The position numbers and the translations under genes are program-made. DNA of 64,000 nucleotides, from positions 19,137,167-19,201,166 of the forward strand of contig NC_065547.1 in assembly GCF_022605725.1 (NCBI RefSeq), in the 5' to 3' direction. Origin of the DNA: Anthonomus grandis grandis (taxonomy: Eukaryota; Arthropoda; Insecta; Coleoptera; Curculionidae). The first letter of the stretch is position 1. Every line of letters starts with the position of its first letter. The notes under the pieces are model-generated. The model was not told where the DNA came from. It saw only the letters and a program-made list of their open reading frames with translations, and did not search any database. Shown in pieces: positions 52,049 to 64,000 of this stretch.

Positions 52049-55000
52049 AATCAATAATAGCATTGTCCGATTTGATTCCAATTTAATCTTTTAAGTTTAT
52101 TTAATGTACTATAAATTATTTTTAAATTTTTTCTTATGAATTGTTTTTAAAAAAAATAACCATATCTCACTATATTACTGTTATCTATTATTCGAATATT
52201 ATTTTAAATTTACTATTTCCCATATACAAGATAGCCAAATGATGTTTTTTACGGTTCGAACACAACCAAAATTAAGAAAATATAATAAATCTTCGCGTTA
52301 ACGATTGTTCCGATTTAATTTTTAGATATAATTTGATTAACCCTAAATGATTTTTAAAAATATTTTGATATATTGTGTTTAAAAAAAATAGTCATATCTC
52401 GCTCAATTACGCTTATCTATTATTCAAATTTATTTTAAAATTAATATTTAGGTTATACAAGATGACCCAAATGATCCTTTTTAAGTTTTGGACATAACCA
52501 GGGTTAAGAAAATAGAACAATTAATCATTATAGCATTGTCCGATCTGATTCCAATTTAATCTTTGAAGTTCATTTGATGGACTGTAAATTATTTTTAAAA
52601 TTTTTGGCATGAATTGTTTTTTAAAAAAATAATTATATCTCACTTTATTACTGTTATCTATTATTCAAATTTATTTTAAAATTAATATTTAGGTTATACA
52701 AGATGACTCATATGATCCTTTTTAAGTTTTGGACATAACCAATGTTAAGAAAATAGAACAATTAATCATAATAGCATTGTCCGATTTGATTCCAATTTAA
52801 TCTTTGAAGTTCATTTGATGGACTGTAAATTATTTTTAAAATTTTTCTTATGAATTGTTTTTTAAAAAAATAATTATATCTCACTCTATTACTGTTATCT
52901 ATTATTCGAATAGAATTTAAATTTACTATTTCGCATATAAAAGATAGCCAAATGGTGTTTTTTGCGGTTTGAACACAAACAGAGTTAAGAAAATGTAGTA
53001 ACTAATAGCGTTGGCGATTGTTCCGATTTAATTTTAATTTAATTTTTAGATATAATTTGATTAACCCTAAATGACTTTTAAAAATATTTTGATATATTGT
53101 GTTTAAAAAAAATAGTCATCTCACTCTATTACGGTTACTAATGATTTAAATATAATTTAAAACTAATATTTAGGTTATCAAGATGACTCAAATGATCCTT
53201 TTTAAATTTTGGAGATAACCAGAGTAAAGAAAATCGATTTCTATTACCTATAGCTATTGTTCCGATATGATTTCAATTTAACTTTTAGATATAATTTGTT
53301 TAACCTTAAGTAATTTTTTAAAATATTTTGATGTATTGTGTTTAAAAAAAATAGTCATATCTCACTCAATTACGGTTATCTATTATTCAAATTTATTTTA
53401 AAATTAATATTTAGGTTATACAAGATGACTCAAATGATCCTTTTTAAGTTTTGGACATAACCAGTGTTAAGAAAATAGAACAATTAATCATTTATAGCAT
53501 TGTCCGATTTGATTCCAATTTAATCTTTGAAGTTCATTTGATGTACTGTAAATTATTTTTAAAATTTTTCTTATAAATTTCTTTTTAAAAAAATAATTGT
53601 ATCTCACTCATTACTAATATCTATTATTCGATTATAATTTAAACTTACTATTTCTCATATACAAGACAGCCAAATGATGTTTTTTGCGGTTTGAACACAA
53701 CCAGAGTTAAGAGAATGTAATAACTAATAGCGTTAACGACTGTTCCGATTTAATTTTTAGATATAATTTGATTAACCCTAAATGATTTTTAAAAATAGTT
53801 TTATGTATTGTGTTTTAAAAAAATAGTCATCTCACTCTGTTACGGTTACTAATGATTTCAATATAATTTAAAATTAATATTTAGGTTATCAAGATGGCTC
53901 AAATGATCCTTTTTAAGTTTTAGACATAACCAGAATAAAGAAAATCGATTACTATTACCTATAGCTATTGTTCCCAAATGATTTCAATTTAATTTTATAA
54001 TATAATTTGTTTAACCTTAAGTAATTTTTTTCAATATTTTGATGTTTGTGTTTAAAAAAAATAGTCATATCTAACTCAACTACGGTTTTCTAGAATTCAA
54101 ATTTATTTTAATATTAATATTTAGGTTATACAAGATGACCCAAATGATCCTTTTTAAGTTTTGGACATAATCAGGGTTAAGAAAGTAGAACAATTAATCA
54201 TTATAGCATTGTCCGATTTGATTCCAATTTAATTTTTGAAGTTCATTTGTGGTACTATAAATTATTTTTAAATGTTTTCTTATGAATTGTTTTTAAAAAA
54301 ATAACCATATCTCACTCTATTACTGTTATCTATTATTCGAATATAATTTACATTTACTATTTCGCATATACAAAATAGCCAAATGATGTTTTTTGCGGTT
54401 TGAACACAACCAGAATTAAGAAAATATAATAACTCTTCGCATTAACGATTGTTCCGATTTAATTTTTAGATATAATTTGATTAACCCTAAATGATTTTTA
54501 AAAATATTTTGATATATTGTGTTTAAAAAAATAGTCATATCACACTCAATTACGGTTATCTATTATTCAAATTTATTTTAAAATTAATATTTAGGTTATA
54601 CAAGATGACTCAATTGATCCTATTTAAGTTTTGGACATAACCAGGGTTAAGAAAATAGAACAATTAATCATTATAGCATTGTCCGATTTGATTCCAATTT
54701 AATCTTTGAAGTTCATTTGATGGACTGTTAATTATTTTTAAAATTTTTCCTATGAATTGTTTTTTAAAAAAATAATTATATCTCACTCTATTACTAATAT
54801 CTATTATTCGAATATAATTTAAATTTACTATTTCGCATATACAAGATAGCCAAATGATGTTTTTTGCGGTTTGAACACAACCAGAGTTAGGAAAATATAA
54901 TAACTAATAGCGTTGGCGATTGTTCCGATTTAATTTTAATTCAATTTTCAAATATAATTTGATTAACCCTAAATGATTTTTAAAAATAGTTTTATGTAAT

Positions 55001-57708
55001 ATGTTTTAAAAAAATAGTCATATCTCACTCAATTACGGTTATCTATTATTCAAATATAATTTAAAATTAATATTTAGGTTATCAAGCCCCAAATGGTCCT
55101 TTTTAAGTTTTGGACATAACCAGGGTTAAGAAAGTAGAAAAATTAATCATTATAGCATTGTCCGATTTGATTCCAATTTAATCTTTGAAGTTCATTTGAC
55201 GGACTGTAAAGTATTTTTAAAATTTTTCTTATGAATTGTTTTCTAAAAAAAATAATTATAACTCACTCTATTACTAATATCTATTATTCGAATATAATTT
55301 AAATTTACTATTTCTCATATACAAGATTGCCAAATGATGTTTTCTGCGGTTTGAATATAACCAGAGTTAAGGAAATGTAATAACTAATAGCGTTGGCGAT
55401 TGTTCCGATTTAATTTTAAATAAATTTTTAGATATAATTTGATTAACCTTAAATAATTTAAAAAAATAATTTTATGTATTATGTTTTAAAAAAATAGTCA
55501 TATCTCACTCAATTACGGTTATCTTTTATTCAAAATTATTTTAAAATTAATATTTAGGTTATACAAGATGACTCTATTCATCCTTTTTAAGTTTTGGACA
55601 TAACCAGGGTTAAGAAAATAGAACAATTAATCATTATAGCATTGTCCGATTTGATTCCAATTTAATTTTTGAAGTTCATTTGATGTACTGTAAATTATTT
55701 TTAAAATTTTTCTTATGAATTGTTTTTAAAAAAAATAATTATATCTCACTCTATTACTCATATCTATTAGTCGATTATAATTTAAACTTACTATTTCGCA
55801 TATACAAGATAGCCAAATGATGTTTTTTGCGGTTTGAACACAACCAGAATTAAGAAAATATAATAACTCTTCGCATTAACGATTGTTTCGATTTAATTTT
55901 TAGATATAATTTGATTAACCCTAAATGATTTTTAAAAATATTTTGATATATTGTGTTTAAAAAAAATAGTCATATCACACTCAATTACGGTTATCTAATA
56001 TTCAAATTTATTTTAAAATTAATATTAAGGTTATACAAGATGACTCAATTGATCCTATTTAAGTTTTGGACATAACCAGGGTTAAGAAAATAGAACAATT
56101 AATCATTATAGCATTGTCCGATTTGATTCCAATTTAATCTTTGAAGTTCATTTGATGGACTGTAAATTATTTTTAAAATTTTTCTTATGAATTGTTTTCT
56201 AAAAAAAATAATTATATCTCACTCTATTACTAATATCTATTATTCGAATATAATTTAAATTTACTATTTCGCATTAACAAGATAGCCAAATGATGTTTTT
56301 TGCAGTTTGAATACAACCAGAGTTAAGAAAATGTAATAACTAATAGCGTTGACGATTGTTCCGATTTAATTTTAATTAAAATCTTAGATATAATTTGATT
56401 AACCTTAAATATGTTTTAAAAATAATTTTATGTATTATGTTTTAAAAAAATAGTCATATCTCACTCAATTACGGTTATCTTTTATTCAAATTTATTTTAA
56501 AATTAATATTTAGGTTATACAAGATGACTCAATTGATCCTTTTTAAGTTTTAGACATAACCAGCGTTAAGAAAATAGAACAATTAATCATTATAGCATTG
56601 TCCGATTTGGTTCCAATTTAATCTTTGAAGTTCATTTGATGGACAGTAAATTATTTTTAAAATTTTTCTTATGAATTGTTTTCTAAAAAAAATAATTATA
56701 TCTCACTCTATTACTAATATCTATTATTCGAATATAATTTAAATTTACTATTTCGCATTAACAAGATAGCCAAATGATGTTTTTTGCGGTTTGAAAACAA
56801 CCAGAGTTAAGAAAATGTAATAACTAATAGCGTTGGCGATTGTTCCGATTTAATTTTAATTCAATTTTTAGATATAATTTGATTAACGAATGATTTTTAA
56901 AAATATTTTGATATATTGTGTTTAAAAAAAATAGTCATATCTCACTCAATTACGGTTATCTATTATTAAAATTTAATTTAAAATTAATATTTAGGTTATA
57001 CAAGATGACTCAAATGATCCTATTTAAGTTTTGGACATAACCAGGGTTAAGAAAATAGAACAACTAATCATTATAGCATTGTCCGATTTGATTCCAATTT
57101 AATCTTTGATGTTCATTTGATGGGCTGTAAATTATTTTTAAAATTTTTCTTATGAATTTTTTTTTTTAAAATAATTATATCTCACTCTATTACTGTTATC
57201 TATTATTCGAATAGAATTTATATTTACTATTTCCCATATACAAGATAGCCAAATGATGTTTTTTACGGTTTGAACACAACCAGAATTAAGAAAATATAAT
57301 AACTAATAGCGTTAAAGATTGTTCCGTTTAATTTTAATTTAATTTTCAAATATAATTTGATTAACCCTAAATGATTTTTAAAAATAGTTTTATGTAATAT
57401 GTTTTAAAAAAATAGTCATATCTCACTCAATTACGGTTATCTATTGTTCAAATTTATTTTAAAATTAATATTTAGGTTATACAAGATGACTCAAATGATC
57501 CTTTTTAAGTTTTGGACATAACCAGGGTTAAGAAAGTAGAGAAATTAATCATTATAGCATTGTCCGATTTGATTCCAATTTAATATTTGAAGTTCATTTG
57601 ATGTACTGTAAATCATTTTAAAAATTTTTCTTATGAATTATTTTTTAAAAAAATAATTATATTTCACTTTATTACTGTTATCTATTATTCAAATTTATTT
57701 AAAAATTA
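52049..57708. repeat. Lineage II array, diverged dimers
   Basis: A/B dimers with C centred at 53247 and 53958. Frequent local variants are gttttttgcggtttg, gcgttggcg, aactcttcgc and actaatatctattattcg. A/B crossovers inside ctgttatctattattc occur at 52651-52666 and 57675-57690. At ~55,087 a B monomer has lost the atga of caagatgac (atcaagccccaaatgg). Copies near 54,500 and 55,930 share the atatcacactcaatt variant, indicating another dispersed duplication of roughly 1.4 kb. No gene is visible. Confidence 0.82.
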
Positions 57709-59270
57709 ATATTTAGGTTATACAAGATGACTCAAATGATCCTTTTTAAGTTTTAGACATAACCAGGGTTAAGAAAATAGAACAATTAACCATTATAGCA
57801 TTGTCCGATTTGATTCCAATTTAATCTTTGAAGTTCATTTGATGGACTGTAAATTATTTTAAAAATTTTTCTTATGAATTGTTTTTTAAAAAAATAATTA
57901 TATCTCACTCTATTTGTTATCTATTATTCGAATAGAATTTAAATTTACTATTTCCCATATACAAGATAGCCATATGATGTTTTTTACGGTTTGAACACAA
58001 CCAGAGTTAAGAAAATGTAATAACTAATAGCGTTGGCGATTGTTCCCATTTAATTTTAATTTAATTTTTAGATATAATTTGATTAACCCTAAATGATTTT
58101 TAAAAATAGTTTTATGTATTGTGTTTAAAAAAAATAGTCATATCTCACACAATTACGGTTATCTATTATTCAAATTTATTTTAAAATTAATATTTAGGTT
58201 ATACAAGATGACTCAAATGATCCTTTTTAAGTTTTGGACATAACCAGGGTTAAGAAAGTAGAAAAATTAATCATTATAGCATTGTCCGATTTGATTCCAA
58301 TTTAATCTTTGAAGTTCATTTGATGGACTGTAAATTATTTTAAAAATTTTTCTTATGAATTGTTTTTTAAAAAAATAATTATATCTCACTCTATTTGTTA
58401 TCTATTATTCGAATAGAATTTAAATTTACTATTTCCCATATACAAGATAGGCATATGATGTTTTTTACGGTTTGAACACAACCAGAGTTAAGAAAATGTA
58501 ATAACTAATAGCGTTGGCGATTGTTCCCATTTAATTTTAATTTAATTTTTAAATATAATTTGATTAACCCTAAATGATTTTTAAAAATAGTTTTATGTAT
58601 TGTGTTTAAAAAAAATAGTCATATCTCACACAATTACGGTTATCTATTATTCAAATTTATTTTAAAATTATTATTTAGGTTATACAAGATGACTCAAATG
58701 ATCCTTTTTAAGTTTTAGACATAACCAGGGTTAAGAAAATAGAACAATTAACCATTATAGCATTGTCCGATTTGATTCCAATTTAATCTTTGAAGTTCAT
58801 TTGATAGACTGTAAATTATTTTAAAAATTTTTCTTATGAATTGTTTTTTAAAAAAATAATTATATCTCACTCTATTTGTTATCTATTATTCGAATAGAAT
58901 TTAAATTTACTATTTCCCATATACAAGATAGCCATATGATGTTTTTTACGGTTTGAACACAACCAGAGTTAAGAAAATGTAATAACTAATAGCGTTGGCG
59001 ATTGTTCCCATTTAATTTTAATTTAATTTTTAGATATAATTTGATTAACCCTAAATGATTTTTAAAAATAGTTTTATGTATTGTGTTTAAAAAAAATAGT
59101 CATATCTCACACAATTACGGTTATCTATTATTCAAATTTATTTTAAAATTAATATTTAGGTTATACAAGATGACTCAAATGATCCTTTTTAAGTTTTGGA
59201 CATAACCAGGGTTAAGAAAGTAGAAAAATTAATCATTATAGCATTGTCCGATTTGATTCCAATTTAATCT
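57709..59270. repeat. 962-bp four-monomer higher-order repeat
   Basis: A monomers with the 4-base deletion tctatttgttatc occur at ~57,909, 58,390 and 58,871, spaced 481, and the B monomers between carry ctcacacaattacgg. Neighbouring B monomers alternate between ttttagac with gaacaattaacc (57751, 58713) and ttttggac with gaaaaattaatc (~58,233, ~59,195). The true period is therefore 962 bases with about 1.6 copies. Confidence 0.87.
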
Positions 59271-60089
59271 TTGAAGTCCATTTGATGTACTGTAAATTAT
59301 TTTTTAAATTTTTCTTATGAATTGTTTTTAAAAAAAATAATGATATCTCACTCTATTACTGTTATTTATTATTCGAATAGAATTTATATTTACTATTTCC
59401 CATATACAAGATAGCCAAATGATGTTTTTTACGGTTTGAACACAACCAGAATTAAGAAAATATAATAACTAATAGCGTTAAAGATTGTTCCGTTTAATTT
59501 TAATTTAATTTTTAGATATAATTTGATTAACCTTAAATATGTTTTAAAAATAATTTTATGTATTATGTTTTAAAAAAATAGTCATATCTCACTCAATTAC
59601 GGTTATCTTTTATTCAAATTTATTTTAAAATTAATATTAAGGTTATACAAGATGACTTAATTGATCCTTTTTAAGTTTTGGACATAACCAACATTAAGAA
59701 AATAGAACAATTAATCATTATAGCATTGTCCGATTTGATTCCAATTTAATCTTTGAAGTTCATTTGATGGACTGTAAATTATTTTTAAAATTTTTCTTAT
59801 GAATTGTTTTCTAAAAAAAATAATTATATCTCACTCTATTACTAATATCTATTATTCGAATATAATTTAAATTTACTATTTCGCATATACAAGATAGCCA
59901 AATGATGTTTTTTGCGGTTTGAATACAACCAGAGTTAAGAAAATGTAATAAGCGTTGGCGATTGTTCCGATTTAATTTTAAATAAATTTTTAGATATAAT
60001 TTGATTAACATTAAATAATTTTAAATAATTTTATGTATTATGTTTTAAAAAAATAGTCATATCTCACTCAATTACGGTTATCTTTTATT
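59271..60089. repeat. Lineage II dimers before the 1.2-kb units
   Basis: A and B monomers with gttaaagattgttccg and aaccttaaatatg variants. Near 59,950 the A centre has lost the usual taactaatagc linker (aatgtaataagcgttgg). Nothing other than satellite is seen. Confidence 0.8.
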
Positions 60090-62640
60090 CAAATTTATTT
60101 TAAAATTAATATTTAGGTTATACAAGATGACTCAATTGATCCTTTTTAAGTTTTGGACATAACCAGCGTTAAGAAAATAGAACAATTATTCATTATAGCA
60201 TTGTCCGATTTGGTTCCAATTTAATCTTTGAAGTTCATTTGATGGACTTTAAATTATTTTTAAAATTTTCTTATGAATTGTTTTTTAAAAAAATAATTAT
60301 ATCTCACTCTATTACTGTTATCTATTATTCGAATAGAATTTAGATTTACTATTTCCCATATACAAGATAGCCAAATGATGTTTTTTACGGTTTGAACACA
60401 ACCAGAGTTAAGAAAATGTAATAACTAATAGCGTTGGCGATTGTTCCCATATAATTTTAATTTAATTTTTAGATATAATTTGATTAACCCTAAATGATTT
60501 TTAAAAACAGTTTTATGTATTGTGTTTAAAAAAAATAGTCATATCTCACACAATTACGGTTATCTATTATTCAAATTTATTTTAAAATTAATATTTAGGT
60601 TATACAAGATGACTCAAATGATCCTTTTTAAGTTTTGGAAATAACCAGGGTTAAGAAAGTAGAAAAATTAATCATTATAGCATTGTCCGATTTGATTCCA
60701 ATTTAATCTTTGAAGTCCATTTGATGTACTGTAAATTATTTTTAAAATTTTTCTTATGACTTGTTTTTAAAAAAAATAATAATATCTCACTCTATTACTG
60801 TTATTTATTAGTCGAATAGAATTTATATTTACTATTTCCCATATACAAGATAGCCAAATGATGTTTTTTACGGTTTGAACACAACCAGAATTAAGAAAAT
60901 ATAATAACTAATAGCGTTAAAGATTTTTCCGTTTAATTTTAATTTTTAGATATAATTTGATTAACCCTAAATGACTTTTAAAAATATTTTGATGTATTGT
61001 GTTTAAAAAAAATAGTCATCTCACTCTATTACGGTTACTAATGATTTAAATATAATTTAAAGTTAATATTTAGGTTATCAAGATGACTCAAATGATCCTT
61101 TTTAAATTTTGGACATAACCAGAATAAAGAAAATCGATTTCTATTACCTATAGCTATTGTTCCGATATGATTTCAATTTAATTTTTAGATATAATTTGTT
61201 TAACCCTAAGTAATTTTTTAAAATGTTTTGATGTATTGTGTTTAAAAAAAATAGTCATATCTCACTCAATTACGGTTATCTATTATTCAAATTTATTTTA
61301 AAATTAATATTTAGGTTATACAAGATGACTCAATTGATCCTTTTTAAGTTTTGGACATAACCAGCGTTAAGAAAATAGAACAATTAATCATTATAGCATT
61401 GTCCGATTTGGTTCCAATTTAATCTTTGAAGTTCATTTGATGGACTGTAAATTATTTTTAAAATTTTCTTATGAATTGTTTTTTAAAAAAATAATTATAT
61501 CTCACTCTATTACTGTTATCTATTATTCGAATAGAATTTAGATTTACTATTTCTCATATACAAGATAGCCAAATGATGTTTTTTACGGTTTGAACACAAC
61601 CAGAGTTAAGAAAATGTAATAACTAATAGCGTTGGCGATTGTTCCCATATAATTTTAATTTAATTTTTAGATATAATTTGATTAACCCTAAATGATTTTT
61701 AAAAACAGTTTTATGTATTGTGTTTAAAAAAAATAGTCATATCTCACACAATTACGGTTATCTATTATTCAAATTTATTTTAAAATTAATATTTAGGTAA
61801 TACAAGATGACTCAAATGATCCTTTTTAAGTTTTGGAAATAACCAGGGTTAAGAAAGTAGAAAAATTAATCATTATAGCATTGTCCGATTTGATTCCAAT
61901 TTAATCTTTGAAGTCCATTTGATGTACTGTAAATTATTTTTAAAATTTTTCTTATGACTTGTTTTTAAAAAAAATAATAATATCTCACTCTATTACTGTT
62001 ATTTATTATTCGAATAGAATTTATATTTACTATTTCCCATATACAAGATAGCCAAATGATGTTTTTTACGGTTTGAACACAACCAGAATTAAGAAAATAT
62101 AATAACTAATAGCGTTAAAGATTGTTCCGTTTAATTTTAATTTAATTTTTAGATATAATTTGATTAACCCTAAATGACTTTTAAAAATATTTTGATGTAT
62201 TGTGTTTAAAAAAAATAGTCATCTCACTCTATTGATTTAAATATAATTTAAAGTTAATATTTAGGTTATCAAGATGACTCAAATGATCCTTTTTAAATTT
62301 TGGACATAACCAGAATAAAGAAAATCGATTTCTATTACCTATAGCTATTGTTCCGATATGATTTCAATTTAATTTTTAGATATAATTTGTTTAACCCTAA
62401 GTAATTTTTTAAAATGTTTTGATGTATTGTGTTTAAAAAAAATAGTCATATCTCACTCAATTACGGTTATCTATTATTCAAATTTATTTTAAAATTAATA
62501 TTTAGGTTATACAAGATGACTCAAATAATCCTTTTTAAGTTTTGGACATAACCAGGGTTAAGAAAATAGAACAATTAATCAATAATAGCATTGTCCGATT
62601 TGATTCCAATTTAATCTTTTAAGTTCATTTGATGTACTGT
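60090..62640. repeat. ~1.2-kb higher-order units (about five monomers), two copies
   Basis: Copy 1 (~60,090-61,287) and copy 2 (~61,288-62,480) share ccagcgttaag (60163/61361), gaatagaatttaga (60331/61529), gttaaagatt and one C each (61147, 62338) in the same order. The offset is 1,198, then about 1,203 after a 5-base gain, then 1,191 because copy 2 lost 12 bases at cactctattgatttaa (~62,228). Copy 2 runs on into a B monomer with aatcaataatagc. Confidence 0.88.
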
Positions 62641-63715
62641 AAATTATTTTTAAAATTTTTCTTATGAATTGTTTAAAAAAAAAATAATTATATCTTACTC
62701 TATTACTGTTATTTATTATTCGAATATAATTTACATTTGCTATTTCGCATATACAAGATAGCCAAATGATGTTTTTTACGGTTTGAACACAACCACAATT
62801 AAGAAAACATAATAACTAATAGCATTAACGATTGTTTCGATTTAATTTTTAGATATAATTTGATTAACCCTAAATGATTTTTAAAAATATTTTGTTGTTT
62901 TGTGTTTAAGAAAATAGTCATATCTCACTCAATTACGGTTATCTATTATTCAAATATAATTTAAAATTATTATTTAGAATATACAAGATGACTCAAATGA
63001 TCATTTTTATGTTTTGGACATAACCAGGATAAAGAAAATCGATTACTATTACCTATAGGTATTGTTCCGATATGATTTCAATTTAATTTTTAGATATAAT
63101 TTGTTTAACCCTAAATGATTTTTAAAAATATTTTGTTGTATTGTGTTTAAAAAAATAGTCATATCTCACTCAATTACGGTTATCTATTATTCAAATATAA
63201 TTTAAAATTATTATTTAGTTTATACAAGATGACTCAAATGATCCTTTTTATGTTTTGGACATAACCAGGACAAAGAAAATCAATTACTATTACCTATAGG
63301 TATTGTTCCGATATGATTTCAATTTAATTTTTAGATATAATTTGTTTAACCCTAAGTAATTTTTTAAAATATTTTGATGTATTGTGTTTAAAAAAAAATA
63401 GTCATATCTCACTCAATTACGGTTATCTATTATTCAAATTTATTTTAAAATTAATATTTAGTTATACAAGATGACCCAAATGATCCTTTTTAAGTTTTGG
63501 ACATAATCAGGGTTAAGAAAGTAGAACAATTAATCATTATAGCATTGTCCGATTTGATTCCAATTTATTCTTTGGTGTTCATTTGATTTACTGTAAATTA
63601 TTTTTAAAATTTTTCTTATGTATTGTGTTTTAAAAAAATAATTATATCTCACTCTATTACTGTTATCTATTATTCGAATATCATTTAAATTTACTATTTC
63701 GCATATACAAGATAG
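62641..63715. repeat. Return of lineage I array
   Basis: From about 62,650 the array carries lineage I markers: tttgctatttcgc, attttgttgttttgtgtttaag, and two C monomers with cctataggt (63052, 63293). From ~63,130 it follows ~9,690-10,200 closely, sharing ccaggacaaagaaaatcaa (63265/9772), tctttggtgttc (63569/10069) and tatgtattgtgtttt. The match lies ~53.5 kb away on the other side of lineage II. Confidence 0.85.
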
Positions 63716-64000
63716 CAAAATGATGTTTTTTACGATTTGAACACAACCAGAGTTAAGAAAATGTAATAACTAAGAGCGTTGGCGATTGTTCCTATTTAAT
63801 TTTAATTCAATTTTTAGATATAATTTGATTAACCCTAAATGATTTTTAAAAATAGTTTTATGTATTATGTTTTAAAAAAATAGTCATATCTCACTCAATT
63901 ACGGTTATCTATTATTCAAATATAATTTAAAATTATTATTTAGTTTATACAAGATGATTCGAATATTCCTTTTTATGTTTTGGACATAACCAGGATAAAG
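63716..64000. repeat. Return of lineage II array to window end
   Basis: Within one A monomer, after gatagcaaaatgatg, the sequence becomes lineage II: accagagttaag, gcgttggcg and gttcctatttaa, as at ~39,300 and ~40,030. The final monomer starts C- or B-like with tatgttttggacataacc and is cut by the window end at ccaggataaag, so it is probably a C. The array continues beyond the window. Confidence 0.82.

Larger units (their letters stand above)
1..64000. repeat. AT-rich satellite array, A/B dimer plus C monomers
   Basis: The same ~240-bp sequence recurs without a break from the first to the last base, about 265 times by length. Two types, A and B, alternate to form a dimer of about 473-487 bp, and a third type, C, is inserted at 26 places. 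The same boxes recur in each copy: a 5' box (atctcact..attac.gttatctattattc), a central box (attgt.ccgat) and a 3' A-tract. A hand count of one A monomer gave about 23% G+C. The longest open frame is 101 codons and is repeat-derived. Satellite DNA of this kind usually forms heterochromatin; whether this one is centromeric cannot be decided from sequence alone. Confidence 0.98.

Noticed and set aside
1..64000. CENP-B box
   Set aside because: I looked for a TTCG....A..CGGG-like string and saw none; the ttcgaata and ttcgcatata strings lack the rest of the motif. Absence does not exclude centromere function.
1..64000. CRISPR array
   Set aside because: Repeats are ~240 bp and contiguous, with no short repeat-spacer pattern or cas genes.
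1..64000. Transposon or retroelement origin (terminal repeats, target-site duplications, poly-A tail)
   Set aside because: The A-tract at the end of each monomer resembles a SINE tail, but there is no promoter box I can recognise, no target-site duplication and no isolated copy. The copies are strictly tandem.

Overview
The whole 64,000-base window is one uninterrupted tandem satellite-DNA array. I see no protein-coding gene, RNA gene, transposon, CRISPR array or origin. A hand count of one 230-base monomer gives 52 G+C (about 23%), so the DNA is roughly 77% A+T. A satellite of this length and order points to eukaryotic constitutive heterochromatin (centromeric, pericentromeric or subtelomeric). 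The sequence alone does not tell me the species, the clade or the chromosomal position.

The repeat has three related monomer types of about 230-250 bp, all in the same orientation except for one inverted piece. Type A starts tatatctcactctattactg. Type B starts catatctcactcaattacgg. A and B alternate to give a dimer of about 473-487 bp, and they match along their whole length, so the dimer descends from a single ~240-bp ancestor. Type C has a B-like left half, an A-like right end and a private centre with the motif cctatag. I located 26 C monomers; the typical order around a C is A-C-B.

Layout. Positions 1 to ~37,600 are 'lineage I' array (C centre cctataggt). It includes a ~5.5-kb stretch (2,140-7,690) repeated at 17,768-23,077, a single inverted ~235-bp piece (8,805-9,039), 479-bp and 487-bp homogenised dimer runs at 12-13 kb and 14-16 kb, a 34-bp non-satellite filler (14,018-14,051), and two almost identical 4,280-bp tandem units (19,861-28,420). 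At ~37,601-37,611 the array switches inside an A monomer to 'lineage II' (C centre cctatagct, A centre often gcgttagcg or gcgttggcg), which runs to ~62,650. Lineage II carries a 1,385-bp tandem duplication (45,881-48,650), truncated and chimeric monomers, a second filler (52,019-52,048), a 962-bp four-monomer repeat (57,709-59,270) and a ~1.2-kb repeat (60,090-62,480). About 1.07 kb of lineage I returns at ~62,650-63,715, and lineage II resumes to the end.

No genes work together here. What the window records is satellite evolution: nested duplications at scales from 480 bp to 5 kb, deletions of whole monomers, crossovers inside conserved boxes, and end-joining scars. The short open frames present (at most 101 codons) are the same antisense stretch of the A monomer recurring in different copies and are not genes.
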